DNA of 58,915 nucleotides. Source: Flavobacteriaceae bacterium CG2_30_34_30 (GTDB taxonomy: Bacteria > Bacteroidota > Bacteroidia > Flavobacteriales > Flavobacteriaceae). Below are positions 27,519 through 37,343 of this stretch, piece after piece. Every line of letters begins with the position of its first letter. The first letter of the stretch is position 1. The notes beneath the pieces are model-generated. The model was not told where the DNA came from and ran no database searches. It saw nothing but the letters and a program-made list of their open reading frames with translations. The stretch covers positions 1 through 58,915 of the forward strand of contig MNYN01000083.1 of NCBI GenBank assembly GCA_001873105.1, in the 5' to 3' direction. The translations under genes and the position numbers were made by a program.

Positions 27519-27562
27519 TTAAAACGGCATAAAAATTGGTTTATTTAATACCCAGTGAAGCG

Positions 27563-27590
27563 CAAAGTTAAAACATTAAAACGGATCAAA
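27563..27590 (-). promoter_or_regulatory. promoter for tsaD-rsmE
   Basis: On the minus strand TTTG (27590-27587) is followed after 16 nt by TAACTTTG (27570-27563), an exact -7 box. It ends 44 nt before the tsaD ATG, in the region shared with divergent tamB. Confidence 0.5.
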
Positions 27591-27601
27591 AAATTTAAGG
27601 A

Positions 27602-30600
27602 ATGCCCATAAGTAAAAATCATCATGATAACCAAATGAATAAGGGCATACCATCCAAGCCATTGAAAAAAAAGAATAAAAAATGGCGAAAAATTCTCTTA
27701 CGTATTTTTTTAGCCATTGTATTACTTCTTATTACATTGGTGGTTTTAATTTCTTTTCCTGCCGTACAAACTAAAATTGCAAACCAAGTAACAAAAAGCT
27801 TAAATGAAAGCTATGGCACCGATATTCATATAAAGAGAATCGGTCTTAATTGGAAAGGACAGGTGGCAATTCAGGAAGTGTATATTGCAGACCACCACCA
27901 AGACACTTTAATTTATGCAAAAAAATTAGATACGGATATTTTAAATTTTAGAAATCTTATTAAAGCGCAGCTCGGTTTTGGAAATATAGACATGCAAGAC
28001 GCAAAGTTATATATAAAAACCTATCGTGGTGAAGAAACGGATAATCTGACCATTTTTTCTAAGAAATTTGCACCTAAAGTTCCAGACCCGGAATCCCATT
28101 TTTTACTAGAATCTAACACCATTAAACTTAGTAATGCGGATATTAAAATAATTAATGAAAACTTAGAAAACCCTGACGTTGTAAGCTTTACTAATTTAAA
28201 TTTGAAGGCAAACCAATTTAAAATATGGGATGTCGATGTGAACTCAAATATTGAATATTTAAATTTTATGTTCAATAATCAAGTTCAAGTAACTAATCTG
28301 ACTTCTAATTTTTCTTATACTAATGAAAAAATGGAGTTTAAGGACATGCATCTCACCACAGAGGAATCTTTCTTAAAAGGCGATATAGTAATGACCTACC
28401 AAGAAAATGGTCTTTCTAATTTTGAAGAGGAGGTGCTCATTGAAGCAAACATTAAAGAATCGTCTATCGCTACAAACGATTTAAATGTATTTTATAAGGA
28501 GTTTGGCAAAGACCAAACTATCGTTTTTTCTTCCAAATTTAACGGTACTCTTAATGATTTTGAATTACAGGAATTACAACTCACCAACCAAGGTACAACC
28601 ATCTCCGGAAACTTCTTGTTTCGGGATTTGTTAAAGGGAGGAGATTCCTATACAGTTATTGCAACAAACCATAACATCAATTCAAATTACTTTGATTTAA
28701 GACGTTTTATGCCGAATGTTTTAGGAGGTATTCTTCCGAAAGAAATGGAAACTTTAGGTAATTTTACTTTTAATGGAAATACATCAATAACGGGCACAAA
28801 ATTAGTTACAAATTCTACTTTAAATACTGCCTTAGGCTTTGTAGGAGCCGATTTTAAAATGGGTTCTATTGATAATGTCAGTAATGCAACCTATGAGGGA
28901 AAAATGGATATAAGAAATTTTAATATAGGAAAGTTAACAGGCACAAAAACCTTAGGTAAAACCTCGGCAAAACTACAATTTAATGGGAAAGGATTTTCGC
29001 AGCAAACCTTAAACACCAAGTTAAATGGCAAAATTTCAAACTTTATGTTTAATGACTACAACTACACAAACATTACTGTAGTTGGAACACTTAAAAATCC
29101 AATTTTTAACGGAAGTTTAGAAATTGATGATCCAAATTTAAAAATGCAATTTAAAGGTTTAGCCGATGTTTCTGAGGCACAAAATAATTATGATTTTGAA
29201 GCAAAAATAGACTACGCCGATTTATACAAAACCAATCTTTTTAAAAGAGACAGCATCTCTATTTACACAGGTTCTATCACCATGGATATGCGAGGAACCT
29301 CAGTAGATGATGTGGTTGGAACCATTAGGTTTTATGAAAGTACCTATCAAAATCTAGTTGATGATTACTTTTTTGACGATATTCTAATTACCTCTAGCTT
29401 TGAAGAAGACATTCGCACCATTGAAGTAATTTCTCCGGATATTGTTACAGGAAAAATGACCGGCAGGTTCTTTTTAGAAGATTTACCAAGTCTTTTTCAA
29501 AATTCTGTAGCGAGTATATATACTAATTACGTCCCTATTCGAACTACAGAAAATCAGTATGTGAATTTTAATTTTGAAATTTTTAGTAAAATAGTCGAAA
29601 TTTTTGTCCCACAAATTAAGATTGGAAACAATACAACCTTAAGAGGCTCTGTGGCTTCAGATGAATCAGAATTCAAATTAAATTTCAAAACACCTGAAGT
29701 TACTGCTTTTGATAAGTATTTTGAAAAAATAAGCTTACAAGTAGATAATAACAATCCACTTTTTAATACGTACATAGAAATCGATTCTATTAACCTTGGG
29801 TTCTATGCTTTTTCTGACTTTAATTTAATCAACGTCACACTAAAAGATACTTTATTTATAAGGTCAGAATTTGTTGGAGGTAAATCAAGTTCCGATTTAT
29901 TTAATTTATCCTTGTACCACACCATCAATCCTAGAGGAAAATCGGTTATCGGCCTAAAACGATCGGATATTACGTATAAAGAGAATAAATGGTTTATAAA
30001 TGAAAAAAATGACACTTTAAATAAAATGGTCTTTGATAACAAATTTAAAGACATCCGATTAGATTCCTTAATAATAAGTCATAATAACGAAATTATACAA
30101 ATGGCGGGGCTGTTTAAAGATTCTAGTTATAAAGACATAAAGTTACAATTTAGAGATGTAGATATAGGAAAAATAACTCCTGAAATTGATAGTTTGCAAC
30201 TTTCAGGAAATGTAAACGGTACTTTTAATTTTTTGCAGAAGGAAAATTTATATTATCCTAATTCTAATGTTACCATCGATAGTTTAGTGGTAAATAATAA
30301 TGATTTAGGTAACTTAATTCTTGAAATTTCCGGTAATGAAGACCTAACAAGTTATAATATAAATACAACCTTGACCAATAACGATATCAAATCGCTTACA
30401 GCAAAAGGAGTGATTAATGTGAATGAAGTAAATTCAACTATCGATTTAGATGTTGTTTTAAACGATTTTAATCTTGTGGCGTTAAGCCCATTTGGAGGTA
30501 GTATTATAACAGACATCAGAGGGTTTGTTTCCGGAAATGCCAAAATAGCCGGAGCTTACAAATCGCCCGACATTACCGGAGAATTAGATCTAAGTCAAGC

Positions 30601-32107
30601 CGGAATGAAAATACCTTACCTCAATATCGATTTTTTATTTAAAGATAAATCAAAAATTAACCTAACAAAAAATCGTTTTACCATACCAAATACTTCGGTT
30701 ACCGACACAAAATTTAATACCACAGCAAATTTAAAAGGCTATTTCGAGCACTCTAATTTTTCGAATTGGAAAATGAACCTAGATATAGATACAGATAGAT
30801 TTGTGGTTTTAGACACCGAAGGAAATGAAGAGTCCTTATATTATGGCACAGCATTTATTGATGGGTATGCCTCCATTTATGGTCCAGTAAATGAATTAGT
30901 AATTAAAGTAGATGCTATTACAGCACCGGGAACCACATTTAAAATTCCTATCAGCGATACCGAATCTATTGGAGATGATTCCTTTATTTATTTTCTTTCT
31001 CCAGAGGAAAAAGCTGCAAGAATTTCAGGGGAAACATTGGTTAGAGAGGATCTAAAAGGGCTTTCGTTAGAATTTGATCTTCAAATAACCAGAGATGCTT
31101 TAGTAGAAGTTGTTGTGGATATAAAAAACAATTCCACCTTAAAGGGTAGAGGAGAAGGCACTCTTTTAATTGAAATAAACACACTGGGCAGATTTAATAT
31201 GTGGGGTGACTTTCAGGTGTATGAAGCCGTGTATGATTTTAGGTATGCTAATTTAGTACAAAAGGAATTCAAAGTGGATAGAGGAGGAAATATTAGTTGG
31301 GATGGCCAGCCCGAACGTGCTAGATTAGATATTCGGGCAACTTACCAAACCCAAGCTAACCCTTCGGTATTGCTAGATAATCCTACCATTAATAGGAAAA
31401 TTCCTGTAGATGTTTCCATTATTTTACAAGGAGAATTAATAGCACCACTTTTTGAATATGAAATCAACTTTCCCAACATTAGCTCCATTGTAAAATCGGA
31501 ATTAGATTTTAAACTAGAAGACAAACAACAACGCGAACTTCAGGTATTGTACCTTATTACCACAGGCTCTTTTTCTGGCGATCGTTTTTCAGTTGATCAA
31601 GGCACATCTTCTTTAGTAGAGCGATTTTCCGGTTTAGTGAATGATATTTTTGCAGATCAAGATGGTAAATTTAATGTGGGAATTGATTATACACAAGGCA
31701 GTAACAATCCAAATGCAGAAACATCCGATAGATTTGGGGTGACACTTTCCACCCAAATAAGCGAGCGCATTTTAATTAACGGAAAAGTAGGGGTTCCTGT
31801 TGGTGGAGTAAGTGAAAATACTATAGCTGGCGATTTTGAAATTCAAATTTTACTCAATGAGGATGGCACCTTTAAACTAGTGTTTTTTAATAGAGAGACC
31901 GAAATTCAGTTTATAGGCGAAAATCAAGGTTTTGCTCAAGGTGCCGGAATATCTTATTCTATTGATTTTGATACCTTTAAAGATTTTACAGACAGATTGT
32001 TTCGAGGTAAAATAAAACTTGAATTAGAATCGGAAGTAGAAGAGGAAAAAGAAAGAGCCAAAACTTTAGAGCTTTTAAAATTAAATGGTTTAAAAGAAGA
32101 AGAGTAG
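27602..32107 (+). CDS. tamB: translocation/assembly module TamB
   Basis: A 1501-residue AsmA-like protein that bridges inner and outer membranes and takes part in lipid transport and outer-membrane assembly. A basic N-terminus is followed by one transmembrane anchor (about 33-55), then about 1,000 residues of repeated beta-strand groove, and the conserved C-terminal TamB/DUF490 domain (about 1000-1480, including FNMWGDFQVYEAVYDFRYA). A second ATG at 27635 is a possible start. No tamA is adjacent; in Bacteroidota TamB is often encoded apart from its Omp85 partner. Divergent from tsaD. Confidence 0.92.
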   Translation: MPISKNHHDNQMNKGIPSKPLKKKNKKWRKILLRIFLAIVLLLITLVVLISFPAVQTKIANQVTKSLNESYGTDIHIKRIGLNWKGQVAIQEVYIADHHQDTLIYAKKLDTDILNFRNLIKAQLGFGNIDMQDAKLYIKTYRGEETDNLTIFSKKFAPKVPDPESHFLLESNTIKLSNADIKIINENLENPDVVSFTNLNLKANQFKIWDVDVNSNIEYLNFMFNNQVQVTNLTSNFSYTNEKMEFKDMHLTTEESFLKGDIVMTYQENGLSNFEEEVLIEANIKESSIATNDLNVFYKEFGKDQTIVFSSKFNGTLNDFELQELQLTNQGTTISGNFLFRDLLKGGDSYTVIATNHNINSNYFDLRRFMPNVLGGILPKEMETLGNFTFNGNTSITGTKLVTNSTLNTALGFVGADFKMGSIDNVSNATYEGKMDIRNFNIGKLTGTKTLGKTSAKLQFNGKGFSQQTLNTKLNGKISNFMFNDYNYTNITVVGTLKNPIFNGSLEIDDPNLKMQFKGLADVSEAQNNYDFEAKIDYADLYKTNLFKRDSISIYTGSITMDMRGTSVDDVVGTIRFYESTYQNLVDDYFFDDILITSSFEEDIRTIEVISPDIVTGKMTGRFFLEDLPSLFQNSVASIYTNYVPIRTTENQYVNFNFEIFSKIVEIFVPQIKIGNNTTLRGSVASDESEFKLNFKTPEVTAFDKYFEKISLQVDNNNPLFNTYIEIDSINLGFYAFSDFNLINVTLKDTLFIRSEFVGGKSSSDLFNLSLYHTINPRGKSVIGLKRSDITYKENKWFINEKNDTLNKMVFDNKFKDIRLDSLIISHNNEIIQMAGLFKDSSYKDIKLQFRDVDIGKITPEIDSLQLSGNVNGTFNFLQKENLYYPNSNVTIDSLVVNNNDLGNLILEISGNEDLTSYNINTTLTNNDIKSLTAKGVINVNEVNSTIDLDVVLNDFNLVALSPFGGSIITDIRGFVSGNAKIAGAYKSPDITGELDLSQAGMKIPYLNIDFLFKDKSKINLTKNRFTIPNTSVTDTKFNTTANLKGYFEHSNFSNWKMNLDIDTDRFVVLDTEGNEESLYYGTAFIDGYASIYGPVNELVIKVDAITAPGTTFKIPISDTESIGDDSFIYFLSPEEKAARISGETLVREDLKGLSLEFDLQITRDALVEVVVDIKNNSTLKGRGEGTLLIEINTLGRFNMWGDFQVYEAVYDFRYANLVQKEFKVDRGGNISWDGQPERARLDIRATYQTQANPSVLLDNPTINRKIPVDVSIILQGELIAPLFEYEINFPNISSIVKSELDFKLEDKQQRELQVLYLITTGSFSGDRFSVDQGTSSLVERFSGLVNDIFADQDGKFNVGIDYTQGSNNPNAETSDRFGVTLSTQISERILINGKVGVPVGGVSENTIAGDFEIQILLNEDGTFKLVFFNRETEIQFIGENQGFAQGAGISYSIDFDTFKDFTDRLFRGKIKLELESEVEEEKERAKTLELLKLNGLKEEE

Positions 32108-32154
32108 CATATAAAATATTTATTTTAAGTAAAGGTATTTGTAATGAATTTAAA

Positions 32155-32196
32155 AAGGGAAGAGATAAGAAAAACAAGTTTCTATTCTCTTCCCTT
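32155..32196. terminator. terminator between tamB and the M28 peptidase
   Basis: AAGGGAAGAGA (32155-32165) and TCTCTTCCCTT (32186-32196) form a perfect 11-bp stem around a 20-nt loop. The U-tract is better on the minus strand, so it serves mainly the M28 gene. The genes converge here. Confidence 0.65.
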
Positions 32197-32220
32197 GTTT
32201 CTTGAAAATTACATTTTCTA

Positions 32221-33780
32221 TTAATCTAACCCACCTTTTCGATTTCCATCTCTGGGTTTAGGCCATTCCATTTGCTCACCACTTCTTTTATTTATGGGTA
32301 ATAGTATTTTATCTCTTGCCGTTTTCTCAGCATCTTCACTAGCTAAATAGGTCATAATTGCAATAAGTGCCACGTTGTTTTTTACATCATCAAATACAAT
32401 TTTATCGTAAGTATCTCTATTGGTATGCCATGTATAATTCCAATAAGACCAACTCAAAGAGCTCATCGAAAAAGCAGGAACACCCATAGCTACAAATGAG
32501 GAATGGTCAGACCCACCTCCCGAAGGAGTGCCGGGGAACGTAGTTTCAATATGCTTGCTTATTTCTTGGGGAACGTCTTGTAACCATTTGCCAATATAAT
32601 TATAGGAGTGTAAAAAACCTTGCCCGTTTATGGTGCTTACACGACCCGTGCCATTGTCTTGGTTAAAAACAACTTGAATGTTTTCTACAATGGAGGGATT
32701 ATCGCTTACAAAAGATCTGGATCCGTTTAATCCTTGTTCCTCACTTCCCCAAAGTCCTATAAGAATGGTTCTTTTTGGATTTGGATAGTATTTTTTTAAA
32801 ACACGAGCAACTTCCATCATGGTAATACTTCCGGTGCCATTGTCAGTAGCTCCGCTACCACCATCCCAAGAGTCAAAATGTGCTGAAAGAATAATGTATT
32901 CTTCCGGTTTTTCAGAACCTTCTATGCGGGCAATAGTATTAAAAGTAGGAACTATACCTAATTCCTTAGATACAGTAGTTATACTAATTTTTGGTTTTTT
33001 TCCATTTTCAGCCAGGCGATACACCATACCATAATCTTCAAGGGAGAGATCTACAGTCGGTATTTTTTTGGTTCGAGCGCCAAATATTTTATTTGCACCA
33101 AATCCTTTTGACCAATACGATTGAATGATACCGGCAGCACCAGCTTTTTCTAAAGCAGCATCGATGGTTCTTGAAGTATAACCGCTATTTCTAAGGTTGT
33201 TATTCCAAGTAGTTGATTGTTCTGTTCTTGCTTCTTTCATTTTTTTTAAGGATTCCGGTGTTGCAAATTCTTCCCAATTATAATCTGGTCTTCCAGTCAT
33301 TTGCGGCATAGAAACCAATATAAATTTACCTTTCACTTGGGTAGCCATCCAGGTTGAAAAACTAATAGAATCTTGGATGATTTTAGGAAGTAAAATAACT
33401 TCAGCCACAGTACCATTTTTGGGAGTAGCAGGGCTCCATGCAAGTTGCATTCCTTCTAAAGATTTTACTCTGGGTTCTAATAAATCGATATGCGACACAC
33501 CGCGTTCCCATCCCCGCCACTCGCCATATTGTTGGTTTGAGGCAGGAATTCCCCATTCCGAAAATTTTACCACTGCCCAATCATTTGCTTTTTTCATTTG
33601 TGGACTTCCTACCAATCTAGGACCTATTTCATCAAGAAGTTCATGCGCTAGTTGTTCTAGTTGTGAGTTTTCAAAAGCTTCCTTCATTACATTTTCAATA
33701 AAGGCCTCTTTTTCCTGTGCAAAAATAAAAGTTGAAGCGAACACTAGGAAAATCAATAAAAGGGATGATTTTTTTTTCAT
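32221..33780 (-). CDS. M28 family zinc aminopeptidase, secreted
   Basis: 519 residues with a signal peptide (about 1-21). A PA-type insert domain lies in the N-terminal half, and the di-zinc peptidase domain includes SAHFDSWDGGSGATDNGTGS (His and Asp ligands), GSEEQGLNGS (catalytic Glu and ligand), NQDNGTG and GGGSDHSSFV (final His). All expected ligands are present, so it should be active, probably as an aminopeptidase or carboxypeptidase in the envelope or medium. There is no type IX C-terminal sorting domain. Monocistronic, behind its own -7 box. Confidence 0.92.
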   Translation of the reverse strand: MKKKSSLLLIFLVFASTFIFAQEKEAFIENVMKEAFENSQLEQLAHELLDEIGPRLVGSPQMKKANDWAVVKFSEWGIPASNQQYGEWRGWERGVSHIDLLEPRVKSLEGMQLAWSPATPKNGTVAEVILLPKIIQDSISFSTWMATQVKGKFILVSMPQMTGRPDYNWEEFATPESLKKMKEARTEQSTTWNNNLRNSGYTSRTIDAALEKAGAAGIIQSYWSKGFGANKIFGARTKKIPTVDLSLEDYGMVYRLAENGKKPKISITTVSKELGIVPTFNTIARIEGSEKPEEYIILSAHFDSWDGGSGATDNGTGSITMMEVARVLKKYYPNPKRTILIGLWGSEEQGLNGSRSFVSDNPSIVENIQVVFNQDNGTGRVSTINGQGFLHSYNYIGKWLQDVPQEISKHIETTFPGTPSGGGSDHSSFVAMGVPAFSMSSLSWSYWNYTWHTNRDTYDKIVFDDVKNNVALIAIMTYLASEDAEKTARDKILLPINKRSGEQMEWPKPRDGNRKGGLD

Positions 33781-33804
33781 AAGAGTTGTTTAAAAAGATA
33801 TTTT

Positions 33805-33812
33805 CAAAGATA
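33805..33812 (-). promoter_or_regulatory. -7 promoter box for the M28 peptidase gene
   Basis: Minus-strand TATCTTTG, an exact TAnnTTTG match, ends 24 nt before the ATG. No well-placed -33 motif is seen. Confidence 0.5.
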
Positions 33813-34002
33813 GGAATTACAAATGATTGCATTGCTTAAAATAATTTTTAGTATGTATAATTAAAAAAAAAAAGAAAGCAAATACAATATGCGGTTCATT
33901 ACTCTTTAGTGATAAAAATATTTATCGTATCATTTAAAAATAAGTGCTTATATTTTAGTACTTTTACATCCTGCAATAAAACAGTTGCATTTCTATTAAT
34001 TT

Positions 34003-34449
34003 ATGGCAAAATCACAACAAACATACAACAAGAACGAAAGAGAAAAGCTTAAACAAAAGCGTAAAGAAGATAAAGATAAAAGAAAACGCGAAAAGAAAGA
34101 CAATCCTGAAAAAACAAGCTACGATATGTATGCTTATGTAGATGAATATGGAAATTTATCTTCTACACCAATGGATCCTTCAAAGAAAATTAAAATAAAC
34201 GCAGAGGATATTGAGCTTGGTGTTCCAAAACGAGAGCCGGAAGAAAAAGAAGATCCCATTAAAAAAGGAAAAATTTCTTTTTTCAATACCGAAAAAGGCT
34301 ATGGTTTTATAAAATTAGAAAACTCTGAAGATAGTGTCTTTGTTCATGTTAATGGACTTATTGACAGTGTAAAAGAAAATGATAAAGTGGTGTTTGAAGT
34401 GGAGCAAGGAATGAAAGGACTTAATGCAATCAATGTCAAACTACAGTAA
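34003..34449 (+). CDS. cold-shock-domain protein with lysine-rich N-terminal extension
   Basis: 148 residues. The C-terminal part (about 87-148) is a cold-shock/OB-fold domain with RNP1 (KGYGFIK) and RNP2 (VFVHVN), so it should bind single-stranded RNA or DNA. The first 40 residues are very basic and helical (KRKEDKDKRKREKKD), followed by an acidic linker. Most CspA proteins are about 70 residues and lack such an extension, so this is a fused or extended type that may add nonspecific RNA or ribosome binding. A terminator follows directly. Confidence 0.88.
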   Translation: MAKSQQTYNKNEREKLKQKRKEDKDKRKREKKDNPEKTSYDMYAYVDEYGNLSSTPMDPSKKIKINAEDIELGVPKREPEEKEDPIKKGKISFFNTEKGYGFIKLENSEDSVFVHVNGLIDSVKENDKVVFEVEQGMKGLNAINVKLQ

Positions 34450-34468
34450 TAGCATTATTTATATATTT

Positions 34469-34502
34469 AAAAAGTTCAGAAGTAAAATCCTGAACTTTTT
34501 TT
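34469..34502 (+). terminator. terminator after the cold-shock-domain gene
   Basis: AAAAAGTTCAG (34469-34479) pairs with CTGAACTTTTT (34490-34500) as a perfect 11-bp stem with a T-run. Confidence 0.8.
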
Positions 34503-34574
34503 AATTTAGAAGACTTCCAACACTAATTTTTATAACAATAGGAAGTTGCAAATCACAAATTTTATTTTACAAAA

Positions 34575-35264
34575 ATGAAGGACGAAAAACATTACGTAAT
34601 TAGAAGTGGATGGTTGCGAGCATCCATCTTAGGAGCTAATGACGGGATATTATCCACCGCCAGTATTATCATAGGTGTGGCAGCAGCATCTGATTTTAGA
34701 GAACCAATTGTTCTTGCTGGAGTGGCCGGACTAGTAGCAGGTGCCTTGTCTATGGCAGCCGGTGAATATGTTTCTGTAAGTTCACAATCAGATATCGAGA
34801 CCGCAGACCTACAAAGAGAAATGCGGGAATTGAAAGAAACTCCAGAAGCAGAATTACATGAATTAGCTAAAATTTATGAAAATAGGGGGTTAGATAAAAA
34901 CTTATCTCTTCAAGTTGCAGAACAATTAACTGCGCATGATGCCTTAGGAGCTCATGCAAGAGATGAGTTAGGGATAAATTATATTACACAAGCCAAACCA
35001 TTACAGGCAGCGTTTGCATCAGGAGCGGCGTTTGTTTTTGGAGGTATTTTGCCTGTATTAGTTGCATTAGCGGCTTCTGTAAAACAAATGGTGTATTTGC
35101 AGTATGTATTTGCATTGTTGTTTTTAATTATTTTAGGAACTGTTGCCGCAAAAGCAGGAGGTTCAAATATAAAAAATGCGATACTCCGAATCACTTTTTG
35201 GGGTACGATAGCAATGGGAATCACTGCGTTGATAGGTTATTTATTTGGCGTAAGTGTGGGCTAA
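34575..35264 (+). CDS. VIT family membrane protein (CCC1/VIT1-like metal transporter)
   Basis: 229 residues with five predicted helices. The opening LRASILGANDGILSTASIIIGV, then AGALSMAAGEYVSVSSQSD in the second helix, are the signatures of the vacuolar iron transporter/CCC1 family, followed by the cytosolic metal-binding helices (about 75-145) rich in Glu and the C-terminal helix pair. Plant and yeast relatives move Fe2+ or Mn2+ out of the cytosol; bacterial members are taken to do the same. Direction and metal are inferred from the family. Convergent with the FKBP gene. Confidence 0.9.
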   Translation: MKDEKHYVIRSGWLRASILGANDGILSTASIIIGVAAASDFREPIVLAGVAGLVAGALSMAAGEYVSVSSQSDIETADLQREMRELKETPEAELHELAKIYENRGLDKNLSLQVAEQLTAHDALGAHARDELGINYITQAKPLQAAFASGAAFVFGGILPVLVALAASVKQMVYLQYVFALLFLIILGTVAAKAGGSNIKNAILRITFWGTIAMGITALIGYLFGVSVG

Positions 35265-35352
35265 CTACCAAAATTATTTTCTTTGAAAAAAATAAGGATG
35301 TTAAAGTGAGAAATGTACAAAACACACGTCAACACCCTACTTCCATTTACAC

Positions 35353-35781
35353 TTATTGAATAGCGATAACTTCAAGATCAAATAGTAAATCTTTTCCTGC
35401 CAAAGGGTGGTTTGCATCTACAACAATGGTTTCGTCTTTAATTTCAGAAACAATTAATTGTCTTTCAGAGCCATCCGAGGATTTAGAAACTAAAGCCATA
35501 CCTATTTCCAGTTTTAGTTCTTCCGGTAGTTTATCTTTATCCACTTCTTGAAAAAGTTCTTTTTTCACTTCTCCGTAAGCTTCGGTATGTGGAATTTTTA
35601 TCGTTTTCTTTTCACTTACTTTCATACCTAAAACACCATTTTCAAAACCTGGTATAAGCTGACCTTTACCTAAAGTGAATTCAAGCGGTTCTCTTTCTAT
35701 CGAGCTATCAAAGATTTGCCCGTTTTCTAATTTTCCGGTGTAATGTACTTTTACAGTGTCCTTTTGTTTTACTTGGCTCAT
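35353..35781 (-). CDS. FKBP-type peptidyl-prolyl isomerase, SlyD-like
   Basis: 142 residues: VKVHYTGKLENGQIFDSS and LIPGFENGVLGMKVSEKK are the FKBP active-site strands, with the insert-in-flap domain (about 70-125) that gives SlyD-type chaperone activity. There is no signal peptide, so it is cytosolic. The His-rich metal-binding tail of E. coli SlyD is absent. It should catalyse proline isomerisation during folding. Monocistronic. Confidence 0.9.
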   Translation of the reverse strand: MSQVKQKDTVKVHYTGKLENGQIFDSSIEREPLEFTLGKGQLIPGFENGVLGMKVSEKKTIKIPHTEAYGEVKKELFQEVDKDKLPEELKLEIGMALVSKSSDGSERQLIVSEIKDETIVVDANHPLAGKDLLFDLEVIAIQ

Positions 35782-35975
35782 AATTTTAATTTTTAATTAG
35801 TAACAATTATTCTATTCTTGCGAATCTAATGGAAAATGTTTGCATAGCAAAAGGATTAAGAATAAGAAGCACACCCTTAAGAAAAGATTAACAATAGAGT
35901 GTTATATTATGATTTTTATCAGGATATATTCCATTGTTTTAAGTATCTTTAAATGCAAAATAAATCCTATAAGTC

Positions 35976-36416
35976 ATGAAAAAGCGAGTTCCCATCAGTA
36001 CCATTATGACTAAAAATGTCATAAAATTAAATTTAAGTGATCCTCTTACTAAGGCCGAAAAATTGTTTAAAAAACATAACATTCGGCATATACCGGTGGT
36101 TAATGGCACTAAAATAGTTGGCATGCTAAGCTATACCGATTTATTGCGAATTTCATTTGCCGATGCTGTATATGATGATGAAGAAATTGATGTAGTGGTG
36201 TATGATATGTTTGATATAAGCCAAGTAATGACAAAAAAAATTATTACCATAACGGAAGATACAACCATAAAAGAAGCCGCAGAAATACTTGCTTCTAAAG
36301 AGTTTCATGCCTTGCCGGTATTAAAAGACGGGCATTTAACCGGAATCATTACAACCACCGATTTAATAAAATATCTTTTAAAACAATATGATTCGTACTC
36401 GGTAGAAGAGGAATAA
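35976..36416 (+). CDS. CBS-domain-pair protein
   Basis: 146 residues made of two CBS motifs, about 8-60 (VPISTIMTKNVIKL through HIPVVNGTKIVGMLSYTDLL) and about 78-135 (ISQVMTKKIITI through HALPVLKDGHLTGIITTTDLI). It is a free-standing Bateman module of the type that binds adenosine nucleotides. There is no fused enzyme or channel, so the partner is unknown. It has an ATG start and the near-consensus promoter box TATCTTTA about 25 nt upstream. Confidence 0.9.
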   Translation: MKKRVPISTIMTKNVIKLNLSDPLTKAEKLFKKHNIRHIPVVNGTKIVGMLSYTDLLRISFADAVYDDEEIDVVVYDMFDISQVMTKKIITITEDTTIKEAAEILASKEFHALPVLKDGHLTGIITTTDLIKYLLKQYDSYSVEEE

Positions 36417-36687
36417 AATTTAAAAATTATTTTTAGTTTTAAAAAATTTACTTCAAAAAACATCTTATCTTTTATAGATTGTTTTATCCATTGAAATTTT
36501 GTGACTTCCAACAAGAAAAAAATAGAATAAGCCAAAAAAATAAAAAATACAAGACATTTCTATGGGTTACCTATGATACTAGGTTTGTTTTATTTCTATA
36601 AGCATAACTATTAATAAATTGCTAAAAAATAATTTTAATTCTTTTTTTTAAAATAAAAGCCATACCTTTTTATAAAATAAGTATCTA

Positions 36688-36933
36688 ATGAAAAATCACA
36701 GCAATTTTTTTACAAACTCCGTGACAGTATTTTTAACCATAGAATTCGGTGGTTTAGGTTACGCACAGCAGCCAACACATGTGCCAAGTTCGCAAAATAA
36801 TAGCCCTATTAACCTTAATAATTGGTTTGATATAACAGTATATATTATTTTACCGATTTGTATGGTATTGTTTTATTTTTTATGGCGAAGACAGATAAAA
36901 AAAGATAAAGACAATAATGAAAATAAAAAGTAA
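36688..36933 (+). CDS. small hypothetical single-pass membrane protein
   Basis: 81 residues. A hydrophobic N-terminal stretch with an AQQ site (about 10-28) may be a signal peptide. A low-complexity linker (PTHVPSSQNNSP) follows, then a transmembrane helix (about 46-66, including ITVYIILPICMVLFYFLW) and a strongly basic, charged tail. I recall similar short proteins in flavobacteria but can give no function. ATG start and protein-like composition support a real gene. The flanking gaps (about 270 and 220 nt) are AT-rich and empty. Confidence 0.6.
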   Translation: MKNHSNFFTNSVTVFLTIEFGGLGYAQQPTHVPSSQNNSPINLNNWFDITVYIILPICMVLFYFLWRRQIKKDKDNNENKK

Positions 36934-37154
36934 ATGGTTTTTTACTTGAAGTACTTAAAATATGCATATTAATTTTCGGAATAATTAATTTTAGAATTCC
37001 ATGTAAATAAAATGGGCTACTTGATGGAGAATGAAAGTTACCTTAATGCTTAAGTTTAGAATTTGTTGTGCTTTTTTATTTTGCGCAATAATTAGGAATC
37101 AATATTTTAGAGGATTTAAAAATAAATTTCCTTTTGAAAAGCCATTCAGAAAAA

Positions 37155-37343
37155 CTAAGCTAAAGTCAAGTCATTTTTTAAATCATTTAATTCCTGGAGC
37201 AATTGGTCGGCTTCAAAATAAAAAATATCACTCAAACTATCATCGGTTTGTTTAAGATTGTACGCACGTTCCATCAGACCTTTGTATTTAGCTTCCATTT
37301 TACTAAATAAAGCTTCCTTAGGTGGGGATTTTAAATTATTCAT
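37155..37343 (-). CDS. small helical protein, Lacal_2735-like
   Basis: 62 residues, charged and helical: a KMEAKYKGLMERAYNLKQTD helix, a short link, then a DIFYFEADQLLQELNDLKNDL helix. This resembles the short two-helix 'Lacal_2735 family' proteins found across Flavobacteriaceae. No catalytic motif. It is preferred over the overlapping plus-strand ORF at 37031-37255, which has a biased, non-protein-like composition. Function unknown. Confidence 0.65.
   Translation of the reverse strand: MNNLKSPPKEALFSKMEAKYKGLMERAYNLKQTDDSLSDIFYFEADQLLQELNDLKNDLTLA

Noticed and set aside
37031-37255. 74-aa plus-strand ORF
   Set aside because: It overlaps the 62-aa minus-strand gene, which has a helical, family-like sequence; the plus-strand product is rich in Phe/Lys/Arg and looks like antisense translation.
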